DNA of 64,000 nt, from NCBI GenBank assembly GCA_027924645.1, contig BSBN01000297.1:5146001-5210000 (forward strand). Direction: 5' to 3'. The translations under genes and the position numbers were made by a program. The number at the start of each line of letters is the position of its first letter. The stretch's first letter is position 1. Shown piece by piece: positions 22,601 through 34,940 of the stretch. The DNA is from Cunninghamia lanceolata (lineage: Eukaryota; Streptophyta; Pinopsida; Cupressales; Cupressaceae). The notes below the pieces were generated by a model. The model had not been told where the DNA came from, made no database searches, and saw only the letters and a list, made by a program, of their open reading frames with translations.

Positions 22601-23990
22601 CTCCTCATGAGGAATTCCATGAGGAAGAAATCAAGAAGTCACCTTCTCCACCTAGACTAGAAAATAGATACTGGAGATCATGGCAGACATGATGATGAAA
22701 AAGGACAACAAGGATCTGGAGATGAAGTGCCTCAGTGGCTAGAAAAAGAAATAGGTACAGAACAAGGCTTTGAAATTCAAGAATTTGATATTTCTACCTT
22801 GTTTGCAGAAACCATCATGAAGCCAAAGAGGAAGACCAAATTGACATCTACTATTAGAAGAGATCCTGATACAGGCAGAAGGACTACCCAAGTAGCACTT
22901 CTCACTGTAGAAAAGGAAAAAGGCAAGATCACACTTGAAGAGTTCCAAATCACAACTATTGATTTGGGTTTTTCTAATGAAGACCAAGAGGGTCAAGAAG
23001 GGAAGGATATCATTGATTCTTTGACCCAAAGGGTAAAGAAAGAGAGAGAAAAATAAACAGCATAAGGAGTACATTGCCCAGCTGCTTTCATATATAAAGG
23101 GGTTGATTAACCCTGATAGTACACCAGCTCATTTAGTAGTCCCATTGACTATCATATCCCAGGAGGAGGTTAATAGGCTGGACATCATGAAGCATCAAGC
23201 CATGATAATGGATAAGTTGATGCTATCAACCCTCATAGGAGCTGAGGATGTATTGAGAACCTCTTTACAAAGGTATAATTCTTTAAGCAGTTTGAAGAGA
23301 AAAGTAGATAAAATGCATAATGAAATAAGAAGACGGTCATTCCAATTGGAAAAGGACCTTACTACATTGAGTGAAATAAAGAGGATTGATCCTCATATCC
23401 TAATAAATAACTAAGCATTGAATAATAACAATGCCCTACTGATAGATATATGGTATGAGGATATTAGGCTCGAATGTGATATCCTGAAGAAATGTAGTGG
23501 AAAGCTCAAGGATATCAGTGTAAAGTTGCATAGTATGATGGCATACAAGGCAGAGATCCTAGAAGTATTAGAAGGAAAAGTAGAGGGAAAGACTAAAAAC
23601 CAAGATGCAAACTTTACTATGAAAGCTCTGCATGATAATTTCCAGTCGGTGGTTGATGACCCCCTCACCCACTTGATAGAAGAGGTGATGAATAAGATCA
23701 TGAGGATCAAGGTCAGGGTTGAGAATTACAATGAGACATTGAATAGCATAAAAGCTAAGCTAGGTGCAATCAAAGATAAATTCTAGTCTCATAAGCACAC
23801 CATAGTGAAAGCTAAAACCCAAGATGGCGGGGAAGTAGATAAAATTGTACAGGCCTATGAGAATATCAGGATGGCAATGAAGGTCCATATGCAGGATGAT
23901 GTTCATCAAGGTGATAGAGATACGGAAAGTGATGATCATGATGATCATGATGAAGAGGAAGACGATAAAGAGGAGGAACCTAAAGATTGA
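19623..23990 (+). pseudogene. LTR-borne gene in the GL-2 3' LTR (~1,456 codons, broken)
   Basis: Sister copy of 4499-8812 with fewer stops, so the best copy for reading the protein. The N-terminal domain is open from 20055 to 20804 and ends in a one-base deletion near 20771. The basic middle is open from 21023 to 21439 (DKQINRLKKRGVAI, KKKRQGIPNEEYDDFLSEKR), then 21554-21973. The coiled-coil C-terminus is open in long pieces (22727-23056, 23103-23414, 23418-23786). The tail is acidic and ends at TGA 23988-23990. As the 3' copy, this is the one a full-length element RNA would contain. Unrecognised family. Confidence 0.8.
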
Positions 23991-24180
23991 ATGGAGATGC
24001 ACTACAAAGAAGATATATGCATCAGGTACTCATAAGATAATGAGTCATCTAGATGGTTGACAGCTGGCAACCTGTGCCACGAAGGAGAGTTGACCAAGTC
24101 AAAGAGTGATAATCTTCCATTGATCTTAATTGACAAATCTTGACCGTAGGTCATTTTGTAATTGCTCCCTCACCTTATTC

Positions 24181-24187
24181 TATAAAA
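24181..24187 (+). promoter_or_regulatory. TATA box of the GL-2 3' LTR
   Basis: TATAAAAGG in the same conserved block as at 9003. Confidence 0.65.
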
Positions 24188-25134
24188 GGTGCGGGGATGC
24201 CATATTTTGACTATTGGAAGCTTAATTGAAATTTGATTGCTAAAACATCAGGACTTATTTCAAAGTTGTTGTAAATGTACATGTTATGCATACTTAATGA
24301 AAGAGAAGACAATTTGATTACAAATCATTATAAATCTTGAGTAATCTGTGTTTGAAATCATGATACCTGCATTGATCAGTTGCGTCCCTTGGAGTGCTTG
24401 CCAATCTGCATGTTTTATTTTCATTCCTTATCCTTTGAAGTTAGCATCATATGTATCTAGATGTGGAACATCCTGGTGACAATATGATTTGATTTCTTCT
24501 CCTCATGAATGTATCTTGTATGTATGTGGTTCAATGGCTAAAGATTCACCAAAATTAGAAGTATTCTTTTAGATTTCTTTCAATTTCATAACAATTCACC
24601 ATCATAGTTGTAAATAACAAAGAATCAGAAGCAAATAACATGAAATATGCTGACATCTCGTAGATAATTGGAAATACATAGCATATTTAGAGTAAAAGCA
24701 TGTTAAATTGACAAATATCATGCAAATTCATACGTAAATTCAAGAGATACATGCAAATATCCACTCACAGACACATCATTCAAGTAAATATACAATGTAA
24801 AAGAAAGAATAGGTTCATGATGATCAATAATCAGAATAATTGCTCAAACTTACAAATACATCAGCTATCTTTGGAAATAGAGTAGAAATAACCTCTCTGT
24901 GGAGTAAATTTATAGGAAGCAGAACAATACTAATCATCCAGACAAACGTAAGGCCCCTTGAAATGGAAAACAACATGTCACATCAACCTCTGAGTAACAT
25001 CAAATGATCATGACCTAATCAACGAAGACTTGGAGTCATCAACTTATCCTAAGTTGATTGTACTTTGCAAGATAATAAAGGTTTTTTGTGCAAATTTTTA
25101 TGCATGTTGTTATGACTAACAATCATCATCAACA

Positions 25135-25139
25135 GGATA
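25135..25139. repeat. Target site duplication of GL-2, right copy (GGATA)
   Basis: Matches 3004-3008 exactly; GL-1 sequence resumes here. Confidence 0.92.
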
Positions 25140-27429
25140 TCTGGGCTGACCCCATCATATTGAGAGGAGCCGGTGGTGAAGCTTTTAGGAAGGAACTATA
25201 ACATGATGTTCCTCTTCCCACCATAATTAAATTCAAAACTGAGAAAGCAGAGGAGCAGACAAGAGAAATGTCTAAAACAAGTCAGGGTGCTCCTTTCTCT
25301 TTGGAAGATACCGTAGACTTATTTGATGATGAGGTGGTTTAAAATGTGGCCTCTTAACAAATGGAAACTCTAGTTTCCAACACCTGCATGACCCCTCATG
25401 GAACTCCATTAGCACAGATGGCAGTGTTGGAGAAGGTAAAGCAAACAGAAGAGATGAAACAAGGTAGCCCAGAGAGGGTAGCCCAACAGATAAGGCTCGA
25501 TAATTTAGTTGAGCAACTGACTAGTCCTGTAGCCATAGATTTAACATATATGGGTGATGTAAGCCCTAAGGATAAAGAGGTGTACCTGAGGAACCAAAGA
25601 AGGCTGAAGTGGACGAGCATGTAGAAAAAGATATCACTGCTCCTGATATGGGTTAGCAACAGCATGAGACACCTACGGAACCAAAAATATTAGAAGTTCA
25701 ATAGAAGAGTGGGGGTGATTAGGATATATCAGATGTTGGTGTTTCTCAAACCCAAGGAGATCCAAGAGAAGTCTCAAGAATAGAAGATAAATCAGGTCAG
25801 GAGGACCCTAAGCCACAAGATATTAGTGCATCAGGTGGAGTACAAGAAATGATCCTTGATTAGGGTGATTGATAAGGGCAAAATACACAGGCATCCACAG
25901 ATGTCAATGTGCCACTGGATGAGAAAAATAATAAAGAAGATGAAAATCCAAAGGAGGGAGTACAAGATGAAGCACAGGATCAAAATGTGGAAATTCCATA
26001 GGATCCTCCTTTGCAGAAGGCAACCCCTCAGTAGGAAGAACATCAAGAAGATCCCCCTCATGAAGAAATACATGAGGAAGAAATTAAGAAAGTGTCTTCT
26101 CCACCAAGGATAGAAACATATACTGGAGAATAGGGCATACATGATATTAACAAAGGCCACCAAGAATCTAGAGATGATGTTCCTCAGTGGCTAGAAAAGG
26201 AAATAGGTATGGAACAAGGGTCAGAAATTCAAGAGTTTGATGTTTCTACCTTGTTCGCTGAAAAAATGATGAAGCCAAGGAGGAAGGTTAGATTAACATC
26301 GGCCATAAAAAGAGATCCTGCTACAGGCAAAAGGACTGCACAGGTAGCACTTCCCACAGTTGAAAAGGAAAAGGACAAAATTAGACTAGAGGAATTCCAA
26401 ATCACAACTGTTGATTTAGGTTTTGCCAATAAAGATCAGGAAGGTCAAGAAGGGAAGGATATTATTGATTCCTTAACCCAAAGGGTGAAGAAGGAAAAGG
26501 AGAAAAATAAAATATATAAGGAACACATTGCTCAGCTACATTCTTTCATAAAAGGGTTAATTAACCCTAATAAAACACCAGTTGATCCTGTAGTCCCATT
26601 GACTATCATATCACAAGAAGAGGTCACCAAGTTGGACCTAATGAAACATGAGGCGATGGTGATGGAAAAATGGATATTGTCAACTCTCACTGGGGCTGAA
26701 GATGTATTAAGAACCTCTTTACAGAGGTGGAATTCTTTGAGTAGTCTAAAGAGGAAGGTAGATAAAATGCAAAATGATACAGGAAAATTGTCATTCCAGT
26801 TGGAAAAGAACCTGATTGCTCTAAGTGAAATGAAAAGAATTGATCCATAAATTTTGATAAGGAATCAAGTGTTGGATAATAATACTACCCTGTTGACAAG
26901 CATATGGTATGAAGATATCAGGTTTGAGTGTGATATCTTGAAGAATTGTAGCGGCAAACTTAGGGATATTAGTGTTAAATTGCACAGCATGATGGCATAT
27001 GAAGCAAAAATCCTTGAGGCCTTGGAGGGGAAAATAGAAGGCAAAATTGAGAATCAGGATGTAGACTTTGCTATTAAATCTCTATGTGATAATTTTAAGT
27101 CAGTAGCAGATGACCCTCTCACCTACCTGATAGAAGAAGTAATGATTAAAATTATGAGTATAAAAGTTAAAGTAGAAACATACAATGAGAGTTTGAACAA
27201 CAAGAAAAGTAAGCTGGAAGCTCTCAAGGCTAAGTTCCAGTCTCATTAACATGCAATAACAAAAGCTAGAATCTAGGATGGGGGAGAGGTTGATAAAATA
27301 GTACAAGCATATGAACATATCAGGACAGTAGTAAAGGTCTACATACAAGAGGATGTATATCAGAGTGACAGTGATGAAGAAAGTGATGAAGATGAAGAGA
27401 ATGATGAAGAAGAAGAACCTAAGGAATGA
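25135..27429 (+). pseudogene. LTR-borne gene, GL-1 copy, C-terminal half (broken)
   Basis: Resumes the reading of 956-3008. The C-terminal coiled-coil region is open from 26209 to 26850 and from 26854 to 27249: EIQEFDVSTLFAEKMMKP, SLTQRVKKEKEKNK, HIAQLHSFIKGLINP, LKRKVDKMQND, EALEGKIEGKIENQ. The acidic tail ends at TGA 27427-27429. The protein is conserved relative to GL-2 while many third codon positions differ, which suggests selection on the protein before the copies died. A run of TAGs falls in the Pro/Gln/Glu-rich middle (25620-26130). Confidence 0.78.
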
Positions 27430-27616
27430 ATGAAGATGCATCACTAATTGATAATATGCATGAAGTACTCATAAATAGTGAGTCATACAGATGGTTGCTA
27501 GCTGGCAACTTGTGCCACAAGGAAAGTTGACTAGGTCATAGGAGAATTGTCAACCGTTGATCTAAATTGATAAATCTGGACTGTTGGTCAATTGTAACTG
27601 CCTCCTCACCTTATTC

Positions 27617-27623
27617 TATAAAA
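27617..27623 (+). promoter_or_regulatory. TATA box of the GL-1 LTR
   Basis: CTATAAAAGATGC in the block conserved with 9003 and 24181. Confidence 0.6.
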
Positions 27624-28574
27624 GATGCAGAAGTGCAATCTTTTAAACATTCAAAACTTAAATGAAATCTGGTTGCTAAAAAGTTTAGGACTTTTTTCAA
27701 AGTTGTTGTAAATGTACATGTTATGTATACTTAATAAAAGAGAAGCAATTTTGATTACAAATCATCATAAATCTTGAGTAATCTATGATTGAAACCTAGA
27801 TATATGCATTGATTAGCTACATCCCTTGAAGTGCTTTTTAGTCTGCATGTATTGTTTTCATTCCTAATTCCTTTGAAGTTAGCATCAACCATATCTAGCT
27901 GTGGAACGTCCTGGTGACCTATGGTTTGATTTCTTCTCTCCATGAACATATCTTGTGTGTATGTGATTCAATAACTAAAGGTTCACTAAAAGTAGAAGTA
28001 TTCTTTTAAATTTCTTTGAAGTTCATTACAGATCATCTCCATAATTGCAAATAATAGACAATCAAAAGCAAATAAAACATAAAATATGCAGAGATCCCAT
28101 AGGCAATTGAAAAATATAGAGCATATTTGGAGTAAAAGCATGTCAAATTGATAAATATCATGCAAATTTAGATAAATATCCATGAAATACATATAAATAT
28201 CCACTTATAGACACATCATTTAAATAGATTTGCAGTGTAGAAGAAAGAGCAAGGTCATAATGATTAATGATCAAAAGAATTGATCAAACTTACAAATATC
28301 TAAGCAATCCTTGAAAATAGAGTAAAATTGAACTCTCTATGGAGTGAATTTATAGGATATAGTGTAATACTGATCACCTAGACAAATGTAAGACCCCTTG
28401 AAATGGAAAACAACATGTCACATCAACCTCTGAGTAATGTCAAATGATTATGACCTGATCAATGAAGACTTGGAGTCATCAACTTATCCTAAGTTGATCG
28501 TACTTTACAAGATAATAAAGGTTTGTTGTGCAAATTTTTATGCATGTTGTTATGATTAACAATCATCATTAACA

Positions 28575-28840
28575 GATTGTCGATCTTCCTAGCTTTGCAT
28601 CACGAGTGTAATCCTAATTGATAATAGTTTTTGGTACACCCGCTGGGACCGTTTGAACTCTCACAATTCAAAGCTCATAATTTTATTGTTGGTTTTTGGT
28701 GTGTGCACCAGCAATCACAGCCTTTGGAGGTAAGAAATCAACACATTTGGTGACTCCAAGAAACATTTGTATTGATTTCAGTATGACCAGGTGCTAATAA
28801 TGCTATTTTTTTCTTGTTTTAGCTTTTGAATGAATAAGCA
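28575..28840 (+). other. Start of host element H: possible U5 end and primer-binding-like site
   Basis: Directly after GL-1. The bases TTTTTGGTACACCCGCTGGG (28630-28649) resemble the 'TTTTGGCAcGCCCgGTGGGACC' word that follows the 5' LTR in a number of plant gypsy-type elements. The upstream 50 bases would then be the end of a truncated LTR. Family resemblance is from memory and the call is tentative. Confidence 0.35.
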
Positions 28841-30516
28841 TGTCTATGTTTCATGGGAATATGTTATGTCATCCATCATATTATGAAAATCCTACTCATA
28901 TACCCTCTTTCTAGCCTTATCAATCTGATCATTATGCTAGTTTCACCCCTAATTCCTTTGATTTACAAAGAAACCAGCATGTACAATATGATTACCAACC
29001 GTCCACCCCTGTTCAAGTTCCATATCAGCCTATATTTGTTCAAAATCAGCCCCAAGAAACCTATTTTTCAAACTAGTAAGACTATTTTGCTCCCAATCAA
29101 CATGTTTTTTCTGCTAATCAGTCTCAGTATAATGACAACGGGAGCATTCAAGATATTACATTAGATTTACACAAAACTAGTTTGAGTATTTGGGATATTA
29201 CTTTGGATTATCAAAGATAGATATCAGAGATCGAAAGAGAGAATGAATATAGCATGCATCAAGAGGAGCTATCTTATCAAGCCTACCTTCATGAGTAGGA
29301 GTTGGAGACACAAAGGATATGGTTTGAGAGGGAGTTAGCTAAAAAAGAGGAGTAGATGAAGTTTTTATTTTCTCAAACACAAAGGCATGAGATCCAAATA
29401 GCTCATTTCATTCTAGATCAGCCTATTCAAGATGAGGTTAGTAGGTATGAAATTCCAAGTTTTAAGAAAAGTGAGCCTCTTAACCCCCCAAGGTCAAGAT
29501 TCCTAGTTTTAGAGATCCTATACCATTGCAAGAGTCTATGTTGGTACATTCTAAATTTGTTATTCCTCAAGACCAGCCACTTGAAGAGCCTTTTTTCCTC
29601 TAAGAAACTCAAGAAACTCCCCAAAGTCTCCAAATTCCAAGTTTCAGAAGTTCTAATTTTGTTTAGGAGCCTATTTGCATTCAAAACTAGTCCATTAATC
29701 CTCAGTTTCAGTCATATCAAGAACCTAAACAAAGTCATCAAAGTTTTGAACAACCATGGTAGTCTTCTTGGACTAAGTATCCTGATTATAAAATGCCAAA
29801 TCTTGTTAAGGCTACCCTCCCATACCAATCCAAAATCAGGAAGAGGAAAAGGTAGTAGAATTTGAATCAATCAAGATTCCAAATTGGTGTGGTGAATAGG
29901 AGCAAAAGGTTTTAGAGCCCAAGCCAATCAAAATTTTAAGTTTCAATCTAGCAGCTAAAGGTTCTTGCAGTTCTTTTTGTGCCACCAAATTAGAAAAATC
30001 AGATGTGGAGCAAGAGGTTGCTATTGTTTGTGCTTTATTCCTAGCTGGATATGAGCATGATGCATATGAAGAGGATACTAGTTCAAACTTGACACTGAAT
30101 TCTTTACATTTTGATTCATTTGTAAAGTTTTCTAATGTTTTTTATAAGATGAATGAAAGCATATTATAGAGGTTACAAGGTGAAAGTCTTAAGTTGCAAA
30201 GATAGAATGCCCAAGTTTCATTGGAGAAAGCACTGCATGAGGAGGAAGAATTGGTTTCTTTGTTTGATCAGCTACCTAGTTTTATTGATCCAGATGAGGA
30301 AAGCATGCTCATACCAAAGGCAGAAACAAAGGGATGGCATGAAGATGCAAATGATTGTGATAGTGTGCTGACCTAGCAAGAACAAAATGAGGATAGTCTT
30401 GTTTTGGAGGATGAAGAGATTGTTGTTCCTAAGAGCCTTCAAAGATTTGATAGTTTTGATGAGTTATTGGCTGCCATAACAGAGGAAGATGATCCACTAA
30501 CGATGGAGGAGGAAGT
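28841..30516 (+). pseudogene. H element: Pro/Gln-rich, partly coiled-coil coding remnant (first part)
   Basis: Reading from ATG 28841 gives a Tyr/Gln/Pro-rich N-terminus (NQHVQYDYQPS, VQVPYQPIFVQNQPQE), then a charged helix-like part (EIERENEYSMHQEELSYQ, 29225-29290). After a frameshift near 29490 come more Gln/Pro repeats, and after another near 29850 an acidic part (LHEEEELVSLFDQLP, LEDEEIVVPKSLQRFDSFDELLAAI, 30230-30500). The frame at 30516 continues into 37819 once the copia C1 insertion is removed. No protease, RT or integrase motif is present. This may be the gag-like protein of a non-autonomous LTR element, or a captured gene; I do not recognise it. Confidence 0.45.
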
Positions 30517-31882
30517 TGTTGGTTTTAGAATAGAAAATTGAGAGGGGGGGTGAATCAGTTGTCACAAAACTTTCTTTTCTTCAAACACTTAAATCCTTCT
30601 TATATTTCTATAGCATAATAATGATTCAATCATGGAAGCACAATGCAATAACTCAAGAACAAAAACACATTAACACATATGACACCAAGATTTTAATGTG
30701 GAAAACCTAGTTAAGGGAAAAATCACGGGGTGACTAACCCAAGATTGTATTCTTTGTTAAAAGAATAAGAAGAAAAAAATGGCACTTGCCAATTAGGGTT
30801 CACTGCCTAAGCACACTGCTCACAAGAGGCCCACTGCCTACAAGAGACACACTGTCTACAGAATAATAATATAAATATTACATACTTGAACTGGAGATTA
30901 GCATCTTCACCATGCTTGAGATAGTTCCATTTAAGCTTAAAACTTCTGCTCTAGTTTTTGCTCTTCTCCTCTCTACCACTCTCTCATCTTGACCAAAATA
31001 CTTTGAAATGACTTCACAAATCTTATTTATACAAGACATCAACTTTGGGATAATCATCAAAGTCGGCACAATATACTTTATTTTATTATAGAGCAGTTAC
31101 AAAAATACAACTTGATTTGTTACAAAGACTTCATGCGTATCACCACACTGTCGGCCACACATATTTGGGACTTCAATCTTCTTTGAGGAACACACCATGC
31201 TTCATAGAACATCTTCAAGATCATTTGCAAGATGTGTAAAACATTTGATCAGCCATGATTAGGAAGAACACCATCACTCGAGAGTAAATATTCAGTTACG
31301 AGCTCAATCTTCAATGTGGACTGCCAACACGAACTAGACACAATCTAGTGACCCCCACAAGCTTGCCTGAATCACCAATAACATCCACACCACTTCTGCT
31401 TACTGAAATTATTCGCATCTTCATCTAGAACCTCAAGAACATAGTCTATCATCACTATCACATTAGAATGAATGCTTGCAGACCTCCAGACCATGAACCA
31501 ATTGAGTTGTCAATTTACATTGGCTTCCTAAACATTCCACCAAATCCACAAAACAAGATATTTTATTTTTAGATCTCACTAGACCTATTTGTGTCACTCT
31601 GTCACCTTTGAACAACTTCTAGAACCAGTTTTACCCATATGGCCATAACTTCTCCAAATCTTCATGTGGACCTCTCAAATCTTGACTGGATCATCTTTAG
31701 ACACATATCTACAAACCCTTTGATGCGCATTCTCTAATCTTCATCTAGCTGGCATCTTCACTTCATAGAGCTTCATTGTCTTCACTATTTCTGATAGGAC
31801 TAATTTTCTCAATATCTTCAACACATGGCTCATCCAATCCTTGACATCAATGACAACACTGGTTAGGCCCATACTTGCAACA
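30517..31882 (-). repeat. C1 3' LTR (1366 bp)
   Basis: Aligns end to end with 36429-37818. A TATA-like word lies on the minus strand at 31024-31031 (TATAAATA). Confidence 0.92.
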
Positions 31883-31894
31883 ATCTCCCCCTTT
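31883..31894 (-). other. C1 polypurine tract
   Basis: On the minus strand AAAGGGGGAGAT lies directly before the 3' LTR: the plus-strand primer site for second-strand synthesis. Confidence 0.8.
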
Positions 31895-32240
31895 GTCATT
31901 GATGGCAACATATGATGTGAAAAACTATTTTAAACATCAAGACAAGAACTTCTCCTTACTAATTGGCATAGCTCCCCCTATCAACAACAATCATTCATAT
32001 GTCTTCTCTTTCTTTGTTGCTCCCCCTTTGATCAGCAACCAATTTTTTTTTTCACATGTCTTCTCTCCCCCTTTGACATCAATGGAAAAGGGCACATACT
32101 TGCATCAATACTTCAAAATCATATAGACTACTCCTCCTGAGTGGCAGCTTCCTACCATCAATCCGGACCACAAGATATGACTGTGAGATCCACTGGACTG
32201 ATGTACATCAGTGCACCTTAATTTAGAGCCGAAGGGGTAA
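31895..32240 (-). other. C1 region between RNase H and the polypurine tract
   Basis: About 350 bases with no conserved minus-strand frame; it holds repeats of 'AAAGGGGGAG'-like purine runs (near 31883, 32020 and 32067), which may be extra polypurine tracts. A plus-strand open frame here is incidental. Confidence 0.35.
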
Positions 32241-33919
32241 TAACCCCTAACTTCTCCCTAAGATACTGAAAAGAGTCCTTAGGTAGAGGTTTAGTAAAAA
32301 TGTCTGCAATCTAATCCTTTGAGGGCACAAACTCCAATCTGACTTCATTCTTGTTTACCTGCTCTCTCAAAAAATGAAACTTGGTGGATATGTGTTTTAT
32401 CTTTGAATGCAACACCAGATTTTTTGATATATTTATTGCACTTGAGTTATCACAGAAGATTGTGATAGGTTCCTCATACTCCACTCTGATGTCTCTTAGT
32501 ATTTGCTTCATCCACAATACTTGAGTGCAACTACCTGCTGCTGCAATATATTCTACTTCTGCAGTGGACAAAGATATTGCCTCTTGTTTCTTGCTCAACC
32601 AAGAAACCAATATTTTTCCCAAAAAAAAATGCACCACCACTGGTACTCTTCTAGTCATCCACATCTCCTACCCAATCAACATCTATATATGTATGAAGAG
32701 AGAAATCATCATCCCTAGGATACCATGAACCATACTCAACTGTACCCTTTAGATATCTGAGAATTCTCTTGATTGTCATGACATGAGATTCTCTAGGATC
32801 AGCTTGGAATATGGAAACAAGACCAACAACATTCATAATGTCAGGTCTAGTTTGAGTAAGATACAATAGTCCTCCAATCATTGACCTGTACTTTTTTTGA
32901 TCAACCTTAGGAGATTCATCATCTTTGCTTAGTTTACTCCTGATTTCCATGGGAGTATTCATTGACTTTGAATCTTCCATCCCAAATTTCTTCAACAATT
33001 CTTTCACATATTTGGTCTGTGATATGTAGATTCCTTTCTTTGTTTGAGTGATTTGCAGACCCAAGAAGAAATTCATTTCCCCAAACATAGACATCTCAAA
33101 TTCACTTTTCATTTGATTTACAAAAGTCTTGCACATACTATCTCTTCCTCCAAAAAAGATGTCATCAACAAATACTTCAACAATCAAGATATTTTCATGA
33201 GCAATCTTGAAGTACAAGTTACTGTTAACAGTACCTTTGTTGAAACCAATCTTCAAAAGATGTTTATCTAGTTTTCATACCAGGCCCTTGGGGCTTGTTT
33301 GAGTCCATACAATGCTTTCTTCAACTTGTAGACTATATCACTATGATTAGACAATTGAAATCCATCTGGTTGCTCGATGTATACTTCTTCTTCCAAGTCA
33401 CCATTCAAGAAAGAAGACTTGACATCCATCTGATATACTTTGAAATCCTTGAAGGCAGCAAAATCAAGAAATATTTTGACTACTTCAATTCTTGCCACCA
33501 GAGTAAAAGTTTCTTCAAAATGAACTCCTACTTGAGAATAACCCTTACAGACCAATCTGGCTTTTTTTTCTGACTACTTCACCATCTTTGTTCAGTTTAT
33601 TCCAGAAGACCCACTTGGTCCCAATCACATTTTTGTTTCTAGGTCTGGGAACAAGATCCCAAGTGTGATTTTTCTCAATCTGCATCAACTCTTCCTCCAT
33701 TGCTTTGGCCCAACTTTCATCATTGCATGCTTCACTTACTATTTTTTGTTTAATCTTTGAAATCAGACAATACTTCTTTGAATCTTGAGCAATCTTTCTT
33801 CTTGTTTGAACACCTTTGCTTCTATCACCTATGATCTGGTCTTTAGAATGATTTAGTCTTACATACCTGGGAGTTTTGGGAATTTCTTGCACTTCTATAT
33901 CTTGGACAAGTTCATTCAA
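32241..33919 (-). pseudogene. pol: C1 reverse transcriptase and RNase H (broken)
   Basis: Read from 33919 down: WAKAMEEELMQIEKNHTWDLV, GTKWVF-NKLNKDG (33600-33650), [29 protein letters not shown] (33360-33455) and [12 protein letters not shown]. The catalytic motif is F-V-D-D at 33161-33172 (usual copia form Y-V-D-D), followed by MFGEMNFFLGLQI, QKKYRSMIGGLLYLTQTRPDI, and RNase H with SLSTAEVEYIAAAGSCTQ and NSSAINISKN (32410-32560). Frame changes lie near 33256 and 32660 and several stops occur. Confidence 0.9.
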
Positions 33920-34940
33920 ACTTATCTTCTTCCTGTATTTTAAGATTCTCTGGATCAGTTTGAATCTGAACTACAGAAGGGGCTAGATCTTCTTGGACTA
34001 GAACATCATTCTCATCATTTGCTTCATACTCATAAAACCTTGAGGGATTTTCAATGCCTTCATCAACCTTCACATTTGTACTTTCTACAATCTTTCTTAA
34101 TCTCTTGTTATAACACCGGTATGCTTTGCTTTGAGTTGAGTAACCTAAGAATATTCCTTCATCACTTCTAGCATCAAATTTGCCAAGGTCTTCATCTCTT
34201 TTAATGTAACATTTACTACCAAAGACTCTGAAATACTTCACAGTAGGAGTGATGCCAAACTAGAGTTCATAAGGGGTCTTACCAGTATTGCTTCTGATTT
34301 GTACTTGATTAAGAGTATAGACAACAGTGCTTACAACTTCTCTCCAATAGATCTGAGGGACATTTGCTTCCATCATCATGGTTCTATATGCTTCTTGGAT
34401 GGTCTGGTTCTTTCTTTCCACTACTCCATTCTGCTATGGAGTCCTTGGAGCAGATAACTATCTCTTTATCCCATGTTTCTCAAAGAATTCTATGAACTCT
34501 CTAGATGTCAATTCTCCACCTCTATCAGACCTAAGACATTTTATGTTTAACCCAGTTTCATTTTCTACCATAGCCTTGAATATTTTGAATTTTTCAAGAG
34601 CCTTAGATTTATCTTTCAGGAAAGTCACCCACATCATCGAGGAATGGTCATCAATTAGTAACATGAAATATCTATCACCTTGCAAACTCCTGATTCTTGC
34701 TAGTCCACATAGATCAATATGTACTAAGTCCAACAATCTGGTAGAAGATTGTTCCTTACTTTTGAATGTGAATCTGTTCTGGTTACCCAACTAACATTCT
34801 TTGCACAAACTATTAGTAGGTTTCACCAGTCTTGGAAGATCTCTTATAGCCTGAGTATTGCTTATCTTGACGATATTATCAAAATTTACATGACACATTT
34901 TCCTATGCCACAACCAACTCTAATCAATTTGAACAAATAA
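33912..34940 (-). pseudogene. C1 integrase (broken)
   Basis: Minus-strand blocks: LLDLVHIDLCG with the first catalytic Asp, RYFMLLIDDHSSMMWVTFLKDK, KCLRSDRGGELTSREF with the second Asp (34490-34560), then the PQNGVVERKNQ-type Glu region near 34420 and the C-terminal FRVFGSKCYIKRDEDLGKFD / GIFLGYSTQSKAYRCYN (34110-34235). The order before RT is what defines Ty1/copia. Confidence 0.88.

Larger units (their letters stand above)
3009..25134 (+). mobile_element. GL-2: complete 22.1-kb Ty3/gypsy LTR retrotransposon with 7-kb, gene-bearing LTRs
   Basis: Two LTRs (3009-9960 and 18132-25134) flank a primer binding site, gag, protease, RNase H, reverse transcriptase, a second RNase H, integrase and a 0.85-kb 3' untranslated region. 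A 5-bp duplication (GGATA) flanks it. The domain order with reverse transcriptase before integrase, the GPF motif in the integrase C-terminus, absence of a chromodomain and presence of a DEDD RNase H resemble the plant Tat group of Ty3/gypsy elements (Ogre, Retand). It differs from what I know of Tat because the extra RNase H precedes reverse transcriptase. The LTRs look about 94-95% identical by eye, so the insertion is old. All reading frames are broken, so the copy is dead. Confidence 0.92.
18132..25134 (+). repeat. GL-2 3' LTR (7003 bp)
   Basis: Same ends as the 5' LTR (TGTTGTGTGG ... CATCATCAACA) and the same internal order: palindrome-rich U3, intron, LTR gene, TATA box, R-U5. The first 20 bases are a perfect inverted repeat (TGTTGTGT-GGTT-ACACAACA). 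It is followed by the right GGATA duplication. Confidence 0.93.
25135..28574 (+). mobile_element. GL-1: right part of the split LTR
   Basis: Continues the GL-1 LTR to its end (CATCATTAACA at 28574). No primer binding site follows, so GL-1 is either the 3' LTR of an element lying left of the window or a solo LTR. Total LTR length would be about 7 kb, like GL-2. Confidence 0.85.

Noticed and set aside
20055..23990. LTR gene as an envelope-like gene
   Set aside because: No signal peptide, no transmembrane segment and no cleavage-site pattern; the protein is charged and coiled-coil-like.
25135..28574. GL-1 as the 5' LTR of an element continuing to the right
   Set aside because: No primer binding site follows 28574, and the following sequence does not match the GL leader or gag.
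28853..29164. 103-codon frame with hydrophobic segments at the start of H
   Set aside because: Out of frame with the Gln/Pro-rich reading that continues through the region; its hydrophobicity comes from the alternative frame.
31875..32126. Plus-strand open frame inside C1 with hydrophobic stretches
   Set aside because: It lies antisense to the region around the C1 polypurine tract, has no conserved motif, and is explained by the T/C-rich complement.
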